This document shows positions 17,789-26,089 of a stretch of DNA of 64,000 nucleotides, piece after piece. The position numbers and the translations under genes were made by a program. Under the pieces are notes generated by a model that was given only the letters and a program-made list of their open reading frames with translations, was not told the origin of the DNA and made no database searches. The stretch is taken from contig CAXXLG010000002.1 of the NCBI GenBank assembly GCA_963674495.2, positions 868,001 through 932,000 of the forward strand. The letters are read 5' to 3'. Origin of the DNA: RGIG3178 sp963674495 (lineage in GTDB: Bacteria > Bacillota > Clostridia > Christensenellales > QAND01). Each line of letters begins with the position of its first letter. The first letter of the stretch is position 1.

Positions 17789-18910
17789 ATGTTGGTGGGA
17801 AGGAAGGGAATCAAGCTGAAACATACACCGTTGTTTGAAAAGCATGAAAAACTAGGCGGGCGGATGGTGGACTTCGGCGGTTGGTCGCTGCCCGTGCAGT
17901 ATGGCGGCATCATAAGCGAGCACGAGGCCGTGCGCAATGCCGCCGGACTTTTTGACGTTTCGCATATGGGCGAGATCGTGATACGCGGACCGGGATCGAC
18001 GGAATTTTTGCAGCGCCTTGTGACGGGTCATGTGGGAACGCTTGAAGACAATCAGGTTTTGTATACGCTGATGTGCCATCAAAACGGCGGCACGGTGGAT
18101 GATCTGATCGTGTACCGTTACAACGCCGAGCATTATCTGTTGGTGGTTAACGCGTGCAACACGCAAAAGGATTTTGCGTGGATCAAAGAACACGCACCCG
18201 AAGGGCTCTCCATTGAAAACCTGTCGGACGACTATGCCCAACTGGCCATACAGGGGCCCAAGGCGCAAGCCATCCTGCAAACGCTTGCCGATTGCCCGCT
18301 TGATGATATCGGTTTTTTCCACTTTGAGCCAAATGTGTGCGTGGCCGGGCAGGATGCCCTCGTTTCACGCACGGGCTATACGGGCGAAGATGGATTTGAG
18401 GTGTACGTATCCAAGGACGCCGCTACCGCCGTGTGGGATGAGATTCTCAGGACCGGGACAGAATACGGCCTGTTGCCAGTGGGGCTTGGCGCACGGGACA
18501 CGCTGCGGCTTGAGGCGGGTCTTCCGCTGTATGGGCACGAGCTATCGCCAGATATTACACCGCTCGAGGCCGGCCTTGGCAACTTTGTCAAGCTGGCCAA
18601 GGGCGATTTTATCGGCCGGGAGGCGTTGAAGCAACAAAAGAAGCAGGGTATCCCGCGTGTACGCATCGGCTTTGCCATGATCGATCGCGGCATACCCAGA
18701 AGCGGCTATGAACTAATGAAAAGCGGACAGATAATCGGTTGCGTCACATCGGGCAGCTATGCGCCTTCGCTCAAGAAAAACATGGGCATGGCGATCGTCG
18801 AAACAGGCTATGTGGATATGGAGGAAGAACTCACGGTGGTTGTTCGGAGCAAGTCGCTTTTAGCGAAACGCGTGCCGCTGCCCTTTTATAAAAAGCGTTA
18901 TCGGAAATAA
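17789..18910 (+). CDS. gcvT: aminomethyltransferase, glycine cleavage T protein
   Basis: A 373-residue T protein that transfers the aminomethyl carbon from lipoyl-GcvH to tetrahydrofolate, releasing ammonia. Visible signatures are GGRMVDFGGWSLPVQYGGI, DVSHMGEI, FLQRLVTG, DDLIVYR, LAIQGPKAQ, SRTGYTGEDGFEVYV and GARDTLRLEAGLPLYGHEL, with the C-terminal IGCVTSGSYAPSLKKNMGMA. The ATG starts on the base after the lplA stop and has only a modest GGGAAAG site, so translational coupling is likely. Family similarity begins about ten codons in, and an internal start after GGAAGGAAGGG cannot be excluded. Confidence 0.94.
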   Translation: MLVGRKGIKLKHTPLFEKHEKLGGRMVDFGGWSLPVQYGGIISEHEAVRNAAGLFDVSHMGEIVIRGPGSTEFLQRLVTGHVGTLEDNQVLYTLMCHQNGGTVDDLIVYRYNAEHYLLVVNACNTQKDFAWIKEHAPEGLSIENLSDDYAQLAIQGPKAQAILQTLADCPLDDIGFFHFEPNVCVAGQDALVSRTGYTGEDGFEVYVSKDAATAVWDEILRTGTEYGLLPVGLGARDTLRLEAGLPLYGHELSPDITPLEAGLGNFVKLAKGDFIGREALKQQKKQGIPRVRIGFAMIDRGIPRSGYELMKSGQIIGCVTSGSYAPSLKKNMGMAIVETGYVDMEEELTVVVRSKSLLAKRVPLPFYKKRYRK

Positions 18911-18929
18911 CTTTGGAGGAGATAAGAGT

Positions 18930-19313
18930 ATGAATGTACCAAAGGATTTGCTCTATACCAAAGAGCACGAGTGGGTGAAAATCGATGGCAACAGAGCCAT
19001 CGTAGGCATTACCGACCATGCGCAGCACGCCCTTGGCGATATTGTGTTTGTGGAGTTGCCCGGCGAAGGGGATCAATTCAATGCCGGCGAGGCGTTCGGC
19101 GTTGCCGAGTCCGTCAAAGCGGTCTCCGATTTGTTTGCTCCCGTGTCGGGTTCCGTTGTGGAGGCCAATGATGTTCTGATGGACAAGCCCGAGCTACTCA
19201 ATACGGATGCCTACGGGAATTGGATCATCGTTCTTGAAATCAACGACGAGGCGGAACTGGCAACGCTGCTTGACGCAAAGGGCTATCAAGTGTTGATCGA
19301 AGGAGAGAATTAG
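18930..19313 (+). CDS. gcvH: glycine cleavage system H protein
   Basis: A 127-residue lipoyl carrier that shuttles the methylamine group between the P, T and L proteins. The lipoylation lysine lies in ESVKAVSDLFAPVSG at about residue 60, in the usual beta-hairpin context (GDIVFVELPGEGDQFNAGEAFG before, NWIIVLEI after). The length is standard. GGAGGAGATAAGAG precedes the ATG. It lies between gcvT and gcvPA with tight spacing, and the lipoate ligase for its modification is encoded at the head of the same operon. Confidence 0.96.
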   Translation: MNVPKDLLYTKEHEWVKIDGNRAIVGITDHAQHALGDIVFVELPGEGDQFNAGEAFGVAESVKAVSDLFAPVSGSVVEANDVLMDKPELLNTDAYGNWIIVLEINDEAELATLLDAKGYQVLIEGEN

Positions 19314-19314
19314 C

Positions 19315-20652
19315 ATGCATCGCTATATTCCCAGTACCAGTGAGCAGAAAACGGATATGCTCTCAACGTTGGGCATGAAGGAGATTGGTGAGCTGTTTGC
19401 CGATATACCTAAAAGCGTAAGACTGAATCGTCCCCTAGACATCCCCAACGGTCTGAGCGAGCTAGAGCTTGTTGCCCATATGCAAGCTCTGGCTGAACGG
19501 AACCTTGGCGCGCAAAACTGTACCTGTTTTCTGGGTGCCGGTGCATACGATCACTACATCCCCAGCGTCATTGACCATATGCTGCTGCGACAGGAGTTTT
19601 ATACCGCCTACACCCCCTATCAGCCCGAGATCAGCCAGGGGATGTTGCAGGTGATTTTTGAGTTTCAGTCCATGATCTGCGAACTGACAGGGATGGATGT
19701 TGCCAACGCCTCTGTGTACGACGGCGCGACGGCACTGGCCGAAGCTGCGATCATGGCGTGCAATGCCACCCGTAAAAGCGAAGTGATCATTGCCGATACG
19801 GTTCATCCGGAAAGCAGGGCAGTGCTTAAAACCTATTGTGCGCCACGCGGCATACGCATCCGAACCGTCGCTCACAACAACGGCAAGATGGACGGGGGAT
19901 CCCTTGCGGCGGCCCTGTCAAAGGACACCGCCGCCGTCATCGTACAAAGCCCCAACTTTTTCGGCATCGTGGAGGATATCAAAGCCGCTGCCGATCTTGT
20001 TCATCAAACGGGCGGTCTTTTGATAGCAAGCGTTGATCCAATTTCCCTTTCCGTATTGAAATCTCCCGGCGAGATGGATGCGGACATAGCAGTGGGTGAC
20101 GGACAGGCGCTGGGCGTTCCGCTCTCCTTTGGCGGCCCGACCGTTGGGTTCATGGCAGCAACCGGGAGGCTTTTGCGCAATATGCCCGGGCGGATTGTCG
20201 GCGTCACCACGGATCAGATGGGACGGCGCGCTTATGTGCTGACCATGCAGACGCGCGAGCAGCATATCCGGCGTGAGCGGGCGACCTCCAACATCTGTAC
20301 CAACAATGCGTTGGTCGCGCTGGCCAACACCGTCTATATGACCGTGATGGGCAAAGAGGGCCTCCGCGAGGTGGCCATGCAATGTCTGTCAAAGGCACAT
20401 TACACCCATGATGCGTTGATCAAAACCGGATTGTTTGAACCGGTGTTCGACGCTCCATTTTTTAAAGAATTTACGGTCAGGTCAAAGATACCGGTCGATG
20501 CATTGAACAAGAAACTTCTCGATTTTAGCATATTAGGCGGATACGATGTTGAAAAAGCCTATCCCGCATATAGGGATTGCTGGCTTGTGGCCGTGACGGA
20601 AAAGCGCACCAGGGCGGACATTGACAATCTCGTGCGAAGGGCGGTGGAATAG
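19315..20652 (+). CDS. gcvPA: glycine dehydrogenase (decarboxylating) subunit 1
   Basis: A 445-residue N-terminal-type subunit of the split P protein, forming a heterotetramer with GcvPB. Typical segments are RYIPSTSEQKTDMLSTLG, CFLGAGAYDHYIPSVI, YTPYQPEISQGMLQVIFEFQ, VYDGATALAEAA and GDGQALGVPLSFGGPTVGF. The fold is that of PLP-dependent aspartate aminotransferases, but the PLP lysine is carried by the partner subunit. It starts two bases after gcvH and ends flush with gcvPB. The two-subunit form is common in Bacillota and anaerobes. Confidence 0.95.
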   Translation: MHRYIPSTSEQKTDMLSTLGMKEIGELFADIPKSVRLNRPLDIPNGLSELELVAHMQALAERNLGAQNCTCFLGAGAYDHYIPSVIDHMLLRQEFYTAYTPYQPEISQGMLQVIFEFQSMICELTGMDVANASVYDGATALAEAAIMACNATRKSEVIIADTVHPESRAVLKTYCAPRGIRIRTVAHNNGKMDGGSLAAALSKDTAAVIVQSPNFFGIVEDIKAAADLVHQTGGLLIASVDPISLSVLKSPGEMDADIAVGDGQALGVPLSFGGPTVGFMAATGRLLRNMPGRIVGVTTDQMGRRAYVLTMQTREQHIRRERATSNICTNNALVALANTVYMTVMGKEGLREVAMQCLSKAHYTHDALIKTGLFEPVFDAPFFKEFTVRSKIPVDALNKKLLDFSILGGYDVEKAYPAYRDCWLVAVTEKRTRADIDNLVRRAVE

Positions 20653-22122
20653 ATGCGCAAGGAAGAGATGAAACTGATCTTTGAGAAGAGCATAAAGGGG
20701 CGGAAGGGATACCAACTGCCCAAGCCCGATACTGCGGACATTGACCCTGTGGCGATCCTGCCCCCCGGGATGGTACGCCAAGTTCCCCCGGAACTGCCCG
20801 AGGTCAGCGAATCGGACGCCGTCCGCCATTTTATCAAACTGTCCCAGCGGAATTATGGCGTGGATGAGGGCTTTTATCCGCTTGGTTCTTGTACCATGAA
20901 GTATAATCCCAAAATCAACGAGGATGTATCCCGCTTGAAAGGCTTTACGGATTCACATCCGTATCAGCCCATAGAGCTGTCGCAGGGCAATCTGGAGCTG
21001 ATGTTCCGTTTGGACAAGCTGTTGTGCGAGATCACCGGCATGGATAAGATGTCCCTCGTTCCCGCCGCCGGCGCGCACGGCGAGTTATCCGGCGTTATGA
21101 TCATCCGGGCTTATCATCACCATAGAGGTGATGATAAGCGAACAAAAATGCTGATACCCGATTCGGCCCACGGCACCAATCCCGCTTCGGCCGCGTCCGC
21201 AGGATTTGATATCGTCGAGGTTAAATCCGATGCGCGGGGCGGCGTGGACATCGATGAATTGGAAAAGCTGATGGATGATGATGTGGCGGGGCTGATGCTA
21301 ACCAATCCCAATACGCTGGGCCTGTTTGACGAGAATATAACACGGATTGCCGACATCGTGCACAGGGGTGGTGGGTTGCTCTATTACGACGGCGCCAATG
21401 CCAACGCCATTTTGGGCATTGCGCGCCCTGGTGACATGGGATTTGACGTCGTGCATCTGAACCTGCACAAAACGTTTGCCACACCGCACGGTGGCGGCGG
21501 CCCGGGTGCGGGGCCGATCGGCGTGACCGATGCGCTTGTGCCATTTTTGCCCGTGCCCACGGTCGAATACAAGGGCGGGCAATATGTGCTCGACTATGAC
21601 CGCCCCCATTCCATCGGACGCATCAAGAGTTTCTTTGGGCATTTTACCGTGTTGGTACGCGCCTACGCCTATATTCTGAGCATGGGGCCGGACGGGCTCA
21701 GAGAAGCATCCGAAACGGCGGTTTTAAACGCCAATTACATGATGAACAAGCTCAAAGCGCGGTTCGATGTGGCTTATGATCGCCGATGCATGCACGAGTT
21801 CGTGCTCTCGAGTCGCAGGCAAAAACAGCAGGGCGCATCCGCGATGGACATCGCCAAGCGTTTGCTCGATTATGGTTATCATCCGCCTACCGTGTACTTT
21901 CCGCTCATCGTTAAAGAGGCTATCATGATCGAGCCGGTTGAAACGGAATCGAAGGAAACCATTGATGCATTTATTGACGCGATGCTCCGCATCGCGGATG
22001 AATTAGAAAACGATCCACATATCGTGACATCCGCCCCACACGATACCGTTGTGGGTAGGCTGGACGAGGTAAAAGCGGTGCGGAAGCCTGTACTGCGATA
22101 CCAAAAACAGGAGGGCACTTGA
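20653..22122 (+). CDS. gcvPB: glycine dehydrogenase (decarboxylating) subunit 2
   Basis: A 489-residue catalytic subunit of the glycine decarboxylase P protein. The PLP-binding lysine is in HLNLHKTFATPHGGGGPGAG. Other family marks are LGSCTMKYNPKINEDVSRL, YQPIELSQGNLELMF, PAAGAHGELSGVM, PDSAHGTNPASAASAGF and MIEPVETESKETIDAF. The ATG directly follows the gcvPA stop, and GGTGGAATAG-like purines at the end of gcvPA serve as ribosome site. The stop overlaps the start of the dihydrolipoyl dehydrogenase gene by one base, indicating translational coupling. Confidence 0.95.
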   Translation: MRKEEMKLIFEKSIKGRKGYQLPKPDTADIDPVAILPPGMVRQVPPELPEVSESDAVRHFIKLSQRNYGVDEGFYPLGSCTMKYNPKINEDVSRLKGFTDSHPYQPIELSQGNLELMFRLDKLLCEITGMDKMSLVPAAGAHGELSGVMIIRAYHHHRGDDKRTKMLIPDSAHGTNPASAASAGFDIVEVKSDARGGVDIDELEKLMDDDVAGLMLTNPNTLGLFDENITRIADIVHRGGGLLYYDGANANAILGIARPGDMGFDVVHLNLHKTFATPHGGGGPGAGPIGVTDALVPFLPVPTVEYKGGQYVLDYDRPHSIGRIKSFFGHFTVLVRAYAYILSMGPDGLREASETAVLNANYMMNKLKARFDVAYDRRCMHEFVLSSRRQKQQGASAMDIAKRLLDYGYHPPTVYFPLIVKEAIMIEPVETESKETIDAFIDAMLRIADELENDPHIVTSAPHDTVVGRLDEVKAVRKPVLRYQKQEGT

Positions 22123-23537
22123 TGCATATCGCGATCATAGGCGGCGGTCCTGGCGGTTATGTGGCCGCCATCCGCGCCAGGCAATTAGGCGCCCAAGTAA
22201 CGCTGATCGAAAAGGAACGGTTGGGGGGCACTTGCCTGCATCGCGGCTGCATTCCTACCAAGTCGATGTATCAAAGCGCGCAGGTTGTCCGCACATTGAA
22301 GCGAAGCGGTGAATTCGGCGTAAACCATGGCGGCTTTACCGTGGATATGAGCAAAATACAATCGCGTAAGCGGGATGTTGTGGACCAACTTTGCGGCGGC
22401 ATTGAGCAGCTCGTACGATCCCATGGCATTGTGCATATTAAAGGGTACGCAAGCTTTTCCGCGCCCAAACAGCTGTTCGTTGTGCCGAACAATGGCAAAT
22501 CGTATTTGATAAACGCGGAATGCGTGCTAATCGCCACGGGTTCCGTGCCCGCCATGCCGCCCATCCAAGGCATTGATCTGCCCGGTGTCATGAGTAGTAA
22601 TCAATTGCTTGAGATACCAGCGATCCCAAAGAGCATGGTTGTCATCGGTGGCGGCGTGATCGGCATGGAGTTTGCGGGCATCTTGGAGGCACTGGGCACA
22701 AAGGTTACCGTTGTTGAGTATTTGCCCCGCATCCTCAATGAGTTTGACCGGGATTTGGTGGCGAGGCTGGCCCAGGCGATGCGCAAGGATGGCGTTATAT
22801 TTGCAACCGGCATGAAAGTGACTGGCATCGAACGGCGGAACAACGGGAACTTGGAAGTTATGGCCCAAGGTAAGCGCGGAGAAGAGCGCTTTGAGGCCGA
22901 AAAAGTGCTCGTTGCCACGGGACGAGGCATACAGATTGACGGGCTTGGCCTTGATAACATTGGAATCAAACATAATAAAATGGGCATCCATGTCGACAAA
23001 AATTTTGAAACCAGCGTAAGCGGCATATATGCCATCGGAGATGTGATCGGCAAACAGATGCTGGCCCATGTTGCATCCGAACAGGGCAAGACCTGCGCCG
23101 AGCACATCATGGGGATGGATACGAGGTTGAATGACAGCGCCGTGCCAGCCGTGGTGTTCACCCATCCCCAGATAGCTTCGGTGGGGATTACGGAGGATGG
23201 TGCGAACGAGCGGGGCATGGATGTTTCCGTAGGCCGTTTTATGATGGGCGCCAACGCCAAAGCTGTCACCATGGGTGAAGAATTTGGCCTGATCAAGGTC
23301 GTGGCAAAAACGGAGACGAAAGAGATCGTGGGCGTACATATTCTGGGCGCGGAAGCCGGCACGATAATTCATGAAGCCGCCCTGGCGGTAGCCAACAAAC
23401 TGACAATAGACGATGTTGAGCATACCATTCATGCCCATCCGACCCTCAGTGAGGCGTTTCAGGAAGCCGTGTTGAGCGTCAATGGCAATGCGATCCATGC
23501 GGCAGCGAAGAAAAGAATAGAGCTTGATAAGAAATAG
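22122..23537 (+). CDS. lpdA: dihydrolipoyl dehydrogenase (L protein)
   Basis: A 471-residue FAD-dependent disulfide oxidoreductase that reoxidises dihydrolipoyl-GcvH with NAD+. The N-terminal FAD motif is GGGPGGYVAAIRARQLGA. The redox-active cysteines are in GGTCLHRGCIPTK, the NAD motif is VVIGGGVIGMEFAGIL, the second FAD motif is GIYAIGDVIG, and the C-terminal catalytic His-Glu pair is in HAHPTLSEAFQEA. The ATG overlaps the gcvPB stop (TGATG) and is preceded by GGAGGGC. It closes the operon, so all four glycine-cleavage components plus lipoylation are encoded together. The family call is certain; the gene symbol follows from context. Confidence 0.94.
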   Translation: MHIAIIGGGPGGYVAAIRARQLGAQVTLIEKERLGGTCLHRGCIPTKSMYQSAQVVRTLKRSGEFGVNHGGFTVDMSKIQSRKRDVVDQLCGGIEQLVRSHGIVHIKGYASFSAPKQLFVVPNNGKSYLINAECVLIATGSVPAMPPIQGIDLPGVMSSNQLLEIPAIPKSMVVIGGGVIGMEFAGILEALGTKVTVVEYLPRILNEFDRDLVARLAQAMRKDGVIFATGMKVTGIERRNNGNLEVMAQGKRGEERFEAEKVLVATGRGIQIDGLGLDNIGIKHNKMGIHVDKNFETSVSGIYAIGDVIGKQMLAHVASEQGKTCAEHIMGMDTRLNDSAVPAVVFTHPQIASVGITEDGANERGMDVSVGRFMMGANAKAVTMGEEFGLIKVVAKTETKEIVGVHILGAEAGTIIHEAALAVANKLTIDDVEHTIHAHPTLSEAFQEAVLSVNGNAIHAAAKKRIELDKK

Positions 23538-23570
23538 AACACAGAGAAACGACAGAGCCGTCTCCGTGTT
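23538..23570 (+). terminator. weak terminator-like hairpin after the gcv operon
   Basis: AACAC(A)GAGA pairs with TCTC(C)GTGTT around a 13-base loop. There is no strong T-run, so this is only a possible terminator. Confidence 0.35.
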
Positions 23571-23677
23571 CCCTCATTATTTCCCGGACTCGGAACATCC
23601 GGTCCGAACCATTACAATCCAATAATAACTAATACAATTAGCTACTATTCTTACACTTCGCTAGGATGGGTATTTTG

Positions 23678-24504
23678 CTATTTCCTTTTAAACCAAATTG
23701 TGAGGCTTATGGCAACTAGGATATTCACCATTACCCACACCCAATAACCAGGTTGTGCCACATTAGCCATATGAAGCACCGGAAACAAGGGCACTGACAC
23801 ATTGCTCATCGTATGCATTATCCATGGAATGATCATCTTCTTACCACTCGCATTATACAACCATCCAATAATCACAGACATACTTACCGTGAATAGCAAA
23901 AATGCCAAGAATGAATAATAGGCATGACCTTCACCCGGCATAAACCAAAGTGGGAGATGCCACATTCCCCAAGCTGTTCCCAATAGAATGCTACCTCTCA
24001 AAACGCCAAAGCGTTGTTGTAATGGTTCCTGAGCATAACCACGCCAACCAAACTCCTCCTGTCCGCCTCCGACAAGAAGTATTAAAATACGGAATAATCA
24101 GGACTATCGCCGGAACCGCTAAATCCTCCGGAAATAAATTTGCGGGTAAGATATCAATACCTGTAAAATTGACAATATAATGTGATACTGCGGTTATTAA
24201 CAACGGCAACAGTAATGCCAACACAAAAGATATCGGCTTAATACGAAAAGAAAATGCATTACGAAAAAAGTATTTTTACGCCTGTCCATTTATCTTTGCG
24301 AACAACCAATATCACAGCGGCAAACAATGGCCCAAAAGCCCCGAGCATAACCGCAGGAGTCATCAACGAGGCTAGGGACTCAGAGAGTTGTATAATTCCA
24401 AATCCTGCAAGCACGAATGGCATCCAAAGCAACCATGAAAAAGCAAATGTCATAATAAAAAAAGTCCATACATTACGATGACCAATTTCGCGAGCAACTT
24501 TCAT
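23678..24504 (-). pseudogene. CPBP-family intramembrane metalloprotease, frameshifted
   Basis: Three consecutive reading frames together make one membrane protein of the CPBP (CAAX protease/bacteriocin-processing) family. The first part starts after GGAGTTTATTAAT with MKVAREIGHRNVWTFF and has two helices. A shift at the A6 run 24264-24269 continues into FVLALLLPLL. A second shift near 24075-24090 continues into QEEFGWRGYAQEPLQQRFG. The catalytic motifs are all intact: EEFGWRGY (motif 1), GMWHLPLW (motif 2) and PWIMHTMSN (motif 3). The first break is in a homopolymer, so sequence error is possible. The area is visibly more AT-rich than its neighbours and may be acquired DNA. Homologues process peptides or confer bacteriocin immunity. 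Confidence 0.8.
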
Positions 24505-24787
24505 ATTAATAAACTCCTTTGTAAATAGGAACCGTCCAGCGGTAGATATTTACGATTATACACAAATAACTATATGCGGAAAGGTAGAGAGCCCCAAGGT
24601 CGGTTCATATTTAAAGTTAGAGGAGGCATAGTGAACCAATTAAATGTACACAAAGCAGAACTTCCAACCTAAAGAATCCGAGATGGACTGATATTTTTAG
24701 CAGTAACAAAAAAATAGCGATAAAGACTACGAACTTAATGAAAAAAATAAAAAATAGAACGCAGAAAGCCATTATTCAAGGAGAATT

Positions 24788-24822
24788 TGGGAGTTGATGC
24801 CGGGAATCGAATCCGAGATCCC
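24788..24822 (-). other. relic of a tRNA 3' end (T-arm and acceptor)
   Basis: Read on the minus strand, GATCTCGGATTCGATTCCCG followed by GCATCAACTCCCA resembles the T-arm, acceptor strand and CCA of a tRNA. It matches the corresponding 3' end of the intact tRNA-Thr at 27889-27964 at most positions and in the same orientation. No D-arm or anticodon arm precedes it. It may be an old attachment-site duplicate or a tRNA pseudogene. Confidence 0.5.
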
Positions 24823-24943
24823 ATCATTGTGAAGTATGTTCAACGTTCTTGTGTTTTAAAGGTGTATAAAACTAAGAGTGGTGTATAGTTTAAACTTCAT
24901 ACACTTCTGGTCGAGTTCATCCTTTTTCAACACCTAATAACAG

Positions 24944-24988
24944 CGATAACGAAAAATAACGGAGAATTCCCGTTATTTTTTGTTATCG
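24944..24988. repeat. 19-bp hairpin with 7-base loop
   Basis: Left arm CGATAACGAAAAATAACGG and right arm CCGTTATTTTTTGTTATCG pair over 19 positions with one G-T wobble, around AGAATTC. The structure is much longer than the terminators elsewhere in the window, has no adjacent gene that needs termination, and is mostly A-T pairs. Confidence 0.8.
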
Positions 24989-25473
24989 GGTTTAAGGCCT
25001 CTTCAAGTGCATCTAAAGCAATTATATCGACACTGATCATTGCTCTTCTACGGAGGCAAATAAATAAAATGTCGCATAACAAAATATCATGTCGAATATA
25101 TGTATATAACTTGATTTCACATAACAAATGCCATATAATGGACAAACAAACGATGACGCAATTAATTATTTGGAGGCTTTTTCGCCAACGGAGTAACAGC
25201 ATAGAAGGCCATAGTATTGGTCGGTTATTTTTCGAAAAAGAACAAGCGCTTTATTGAACATGAACTACTAGAAGTAATGAGTTGAAGGAGAGAAACGGAT
25301 GAGGAGAGCATCGCCGGTTATGAATTCCTCCTAAAAAAAGCCAAATGTGCTGAACGTTCATGCTATTGCCTGTAATCCGTTAACCTAAAGAGTATTAATA
25401 ATGAATTGGATAAGTAACGAAATGATTAATACGTATTGAAAGGGTATAAAGAATAAAATCAGGGGAGGGTAAG

Positions 25474-26058
25474 ATGACAAAGTACAAAAATATTATCTAT
25501 GCTTTTGCCGGATTGATTGTGGTGATCGGAATCGCATGGATTGTCGGATCACAACCCAGTCAAGAAACTGCCATGTTGTCTCCGGCTACGACTACAACCA
25601 TCACGCCTGACCAGATACCGGTGGGCGGAACACCGGTTCAGCCTACGACGGCTACGCCGAATAAGACAATTAAGCCAACGGCAACAACGAAAAAAACAGC
25701 AAGCCCTACGGCGACGCAATCCATATCGCCGTCGCAGACGGCTGTGACAACACCAACACAGACAACAGCATCAACCCCCACGCAAACTTTGGTATCAACG
25801 CCAATGCAAACTGCTACGGCAACCCCGGAGCCGACACCGGCATTTTCTTATTCGGTATACAACGATGATGGTGTTGCACCGGCAGGCTATACAATTGTCT
25901 ATGTTAAGATAACGCCAAATGGTTCTTATCATGTGACATACGATGGGAAAACCATCACAAAATCCAAAAGTGGTTCGGGAACTATCACCTATTATACAAC
26001 CGTAGAGAAACTGGAAGGCGGTGGCTATCGATCAAAGGTTAGAGTGACGGTGAATTAA
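25474..26058 (+). CDS. membrane-anchored Thr/Pro-rich extracellular protein
   Basis: A 194-residue protein with one N-terminal hydrophobic segment (about residues 7-26, signal anchor). About 95 residues of low-complexity Thr/Pro/Ala/Gln follow (repeated TPTQT-like units), and then a compact C-terminal domain of about 65 residues with SYSVYNDDGVAPAGYTIVYVKI and TITYYTTVEK. The linker has the look of a cell-wall-spanning, possibly O-glycosylated stalk. AGGGGAGGGTAAG precedes the ATG. It ends 31 bases before a secreted polysaccharide deacetylase gene, so the two are probably cotranscribed and act in the envelope. I do not recognise the C-terminal domain. Confidence 0.75.
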   Translation: MTKYKNIIYAFAGLIVVIGIAWIVGSQPSQETAMLSPATTTTITPDQIPVGGTPVQPTTATPNKTIKPTATTKKTASPTATQSISPSQTAVTTPTQTTASTPTQTLVSTPMQTATATPEPTPAFSYSVYNDDGVAPAGYTIVYVKITPNGSYHVTYDGKTITKSKSGSGTITYYTTVEKLEGGGYRSKVRVTVN

Positions 26059-26089
26059 TCACAAGCGAAGAAAAAAGGGGTAAACACCA

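Larger units (their letters stand above)
24505..25473. other. AT-rich stretch without supported gene
   Basis: Only short frames without ribosome sites or recognisable similarity are present on either strand. The stretch holds a relic of a tRNA 3' end and a 19-base-pair hairpin, both listed separately, and the promoter region of the secreted protein that follows. It looks like decayed accessory DNA. Confidence 0.6.

Noticed and set aside
24505..25473. Short genes in the AT-rich stretch, for example near 25069-25257 or 24927-25202
   Set aside because: No ribosome sites, no recognisable protein features, and composition that makes random frames common.
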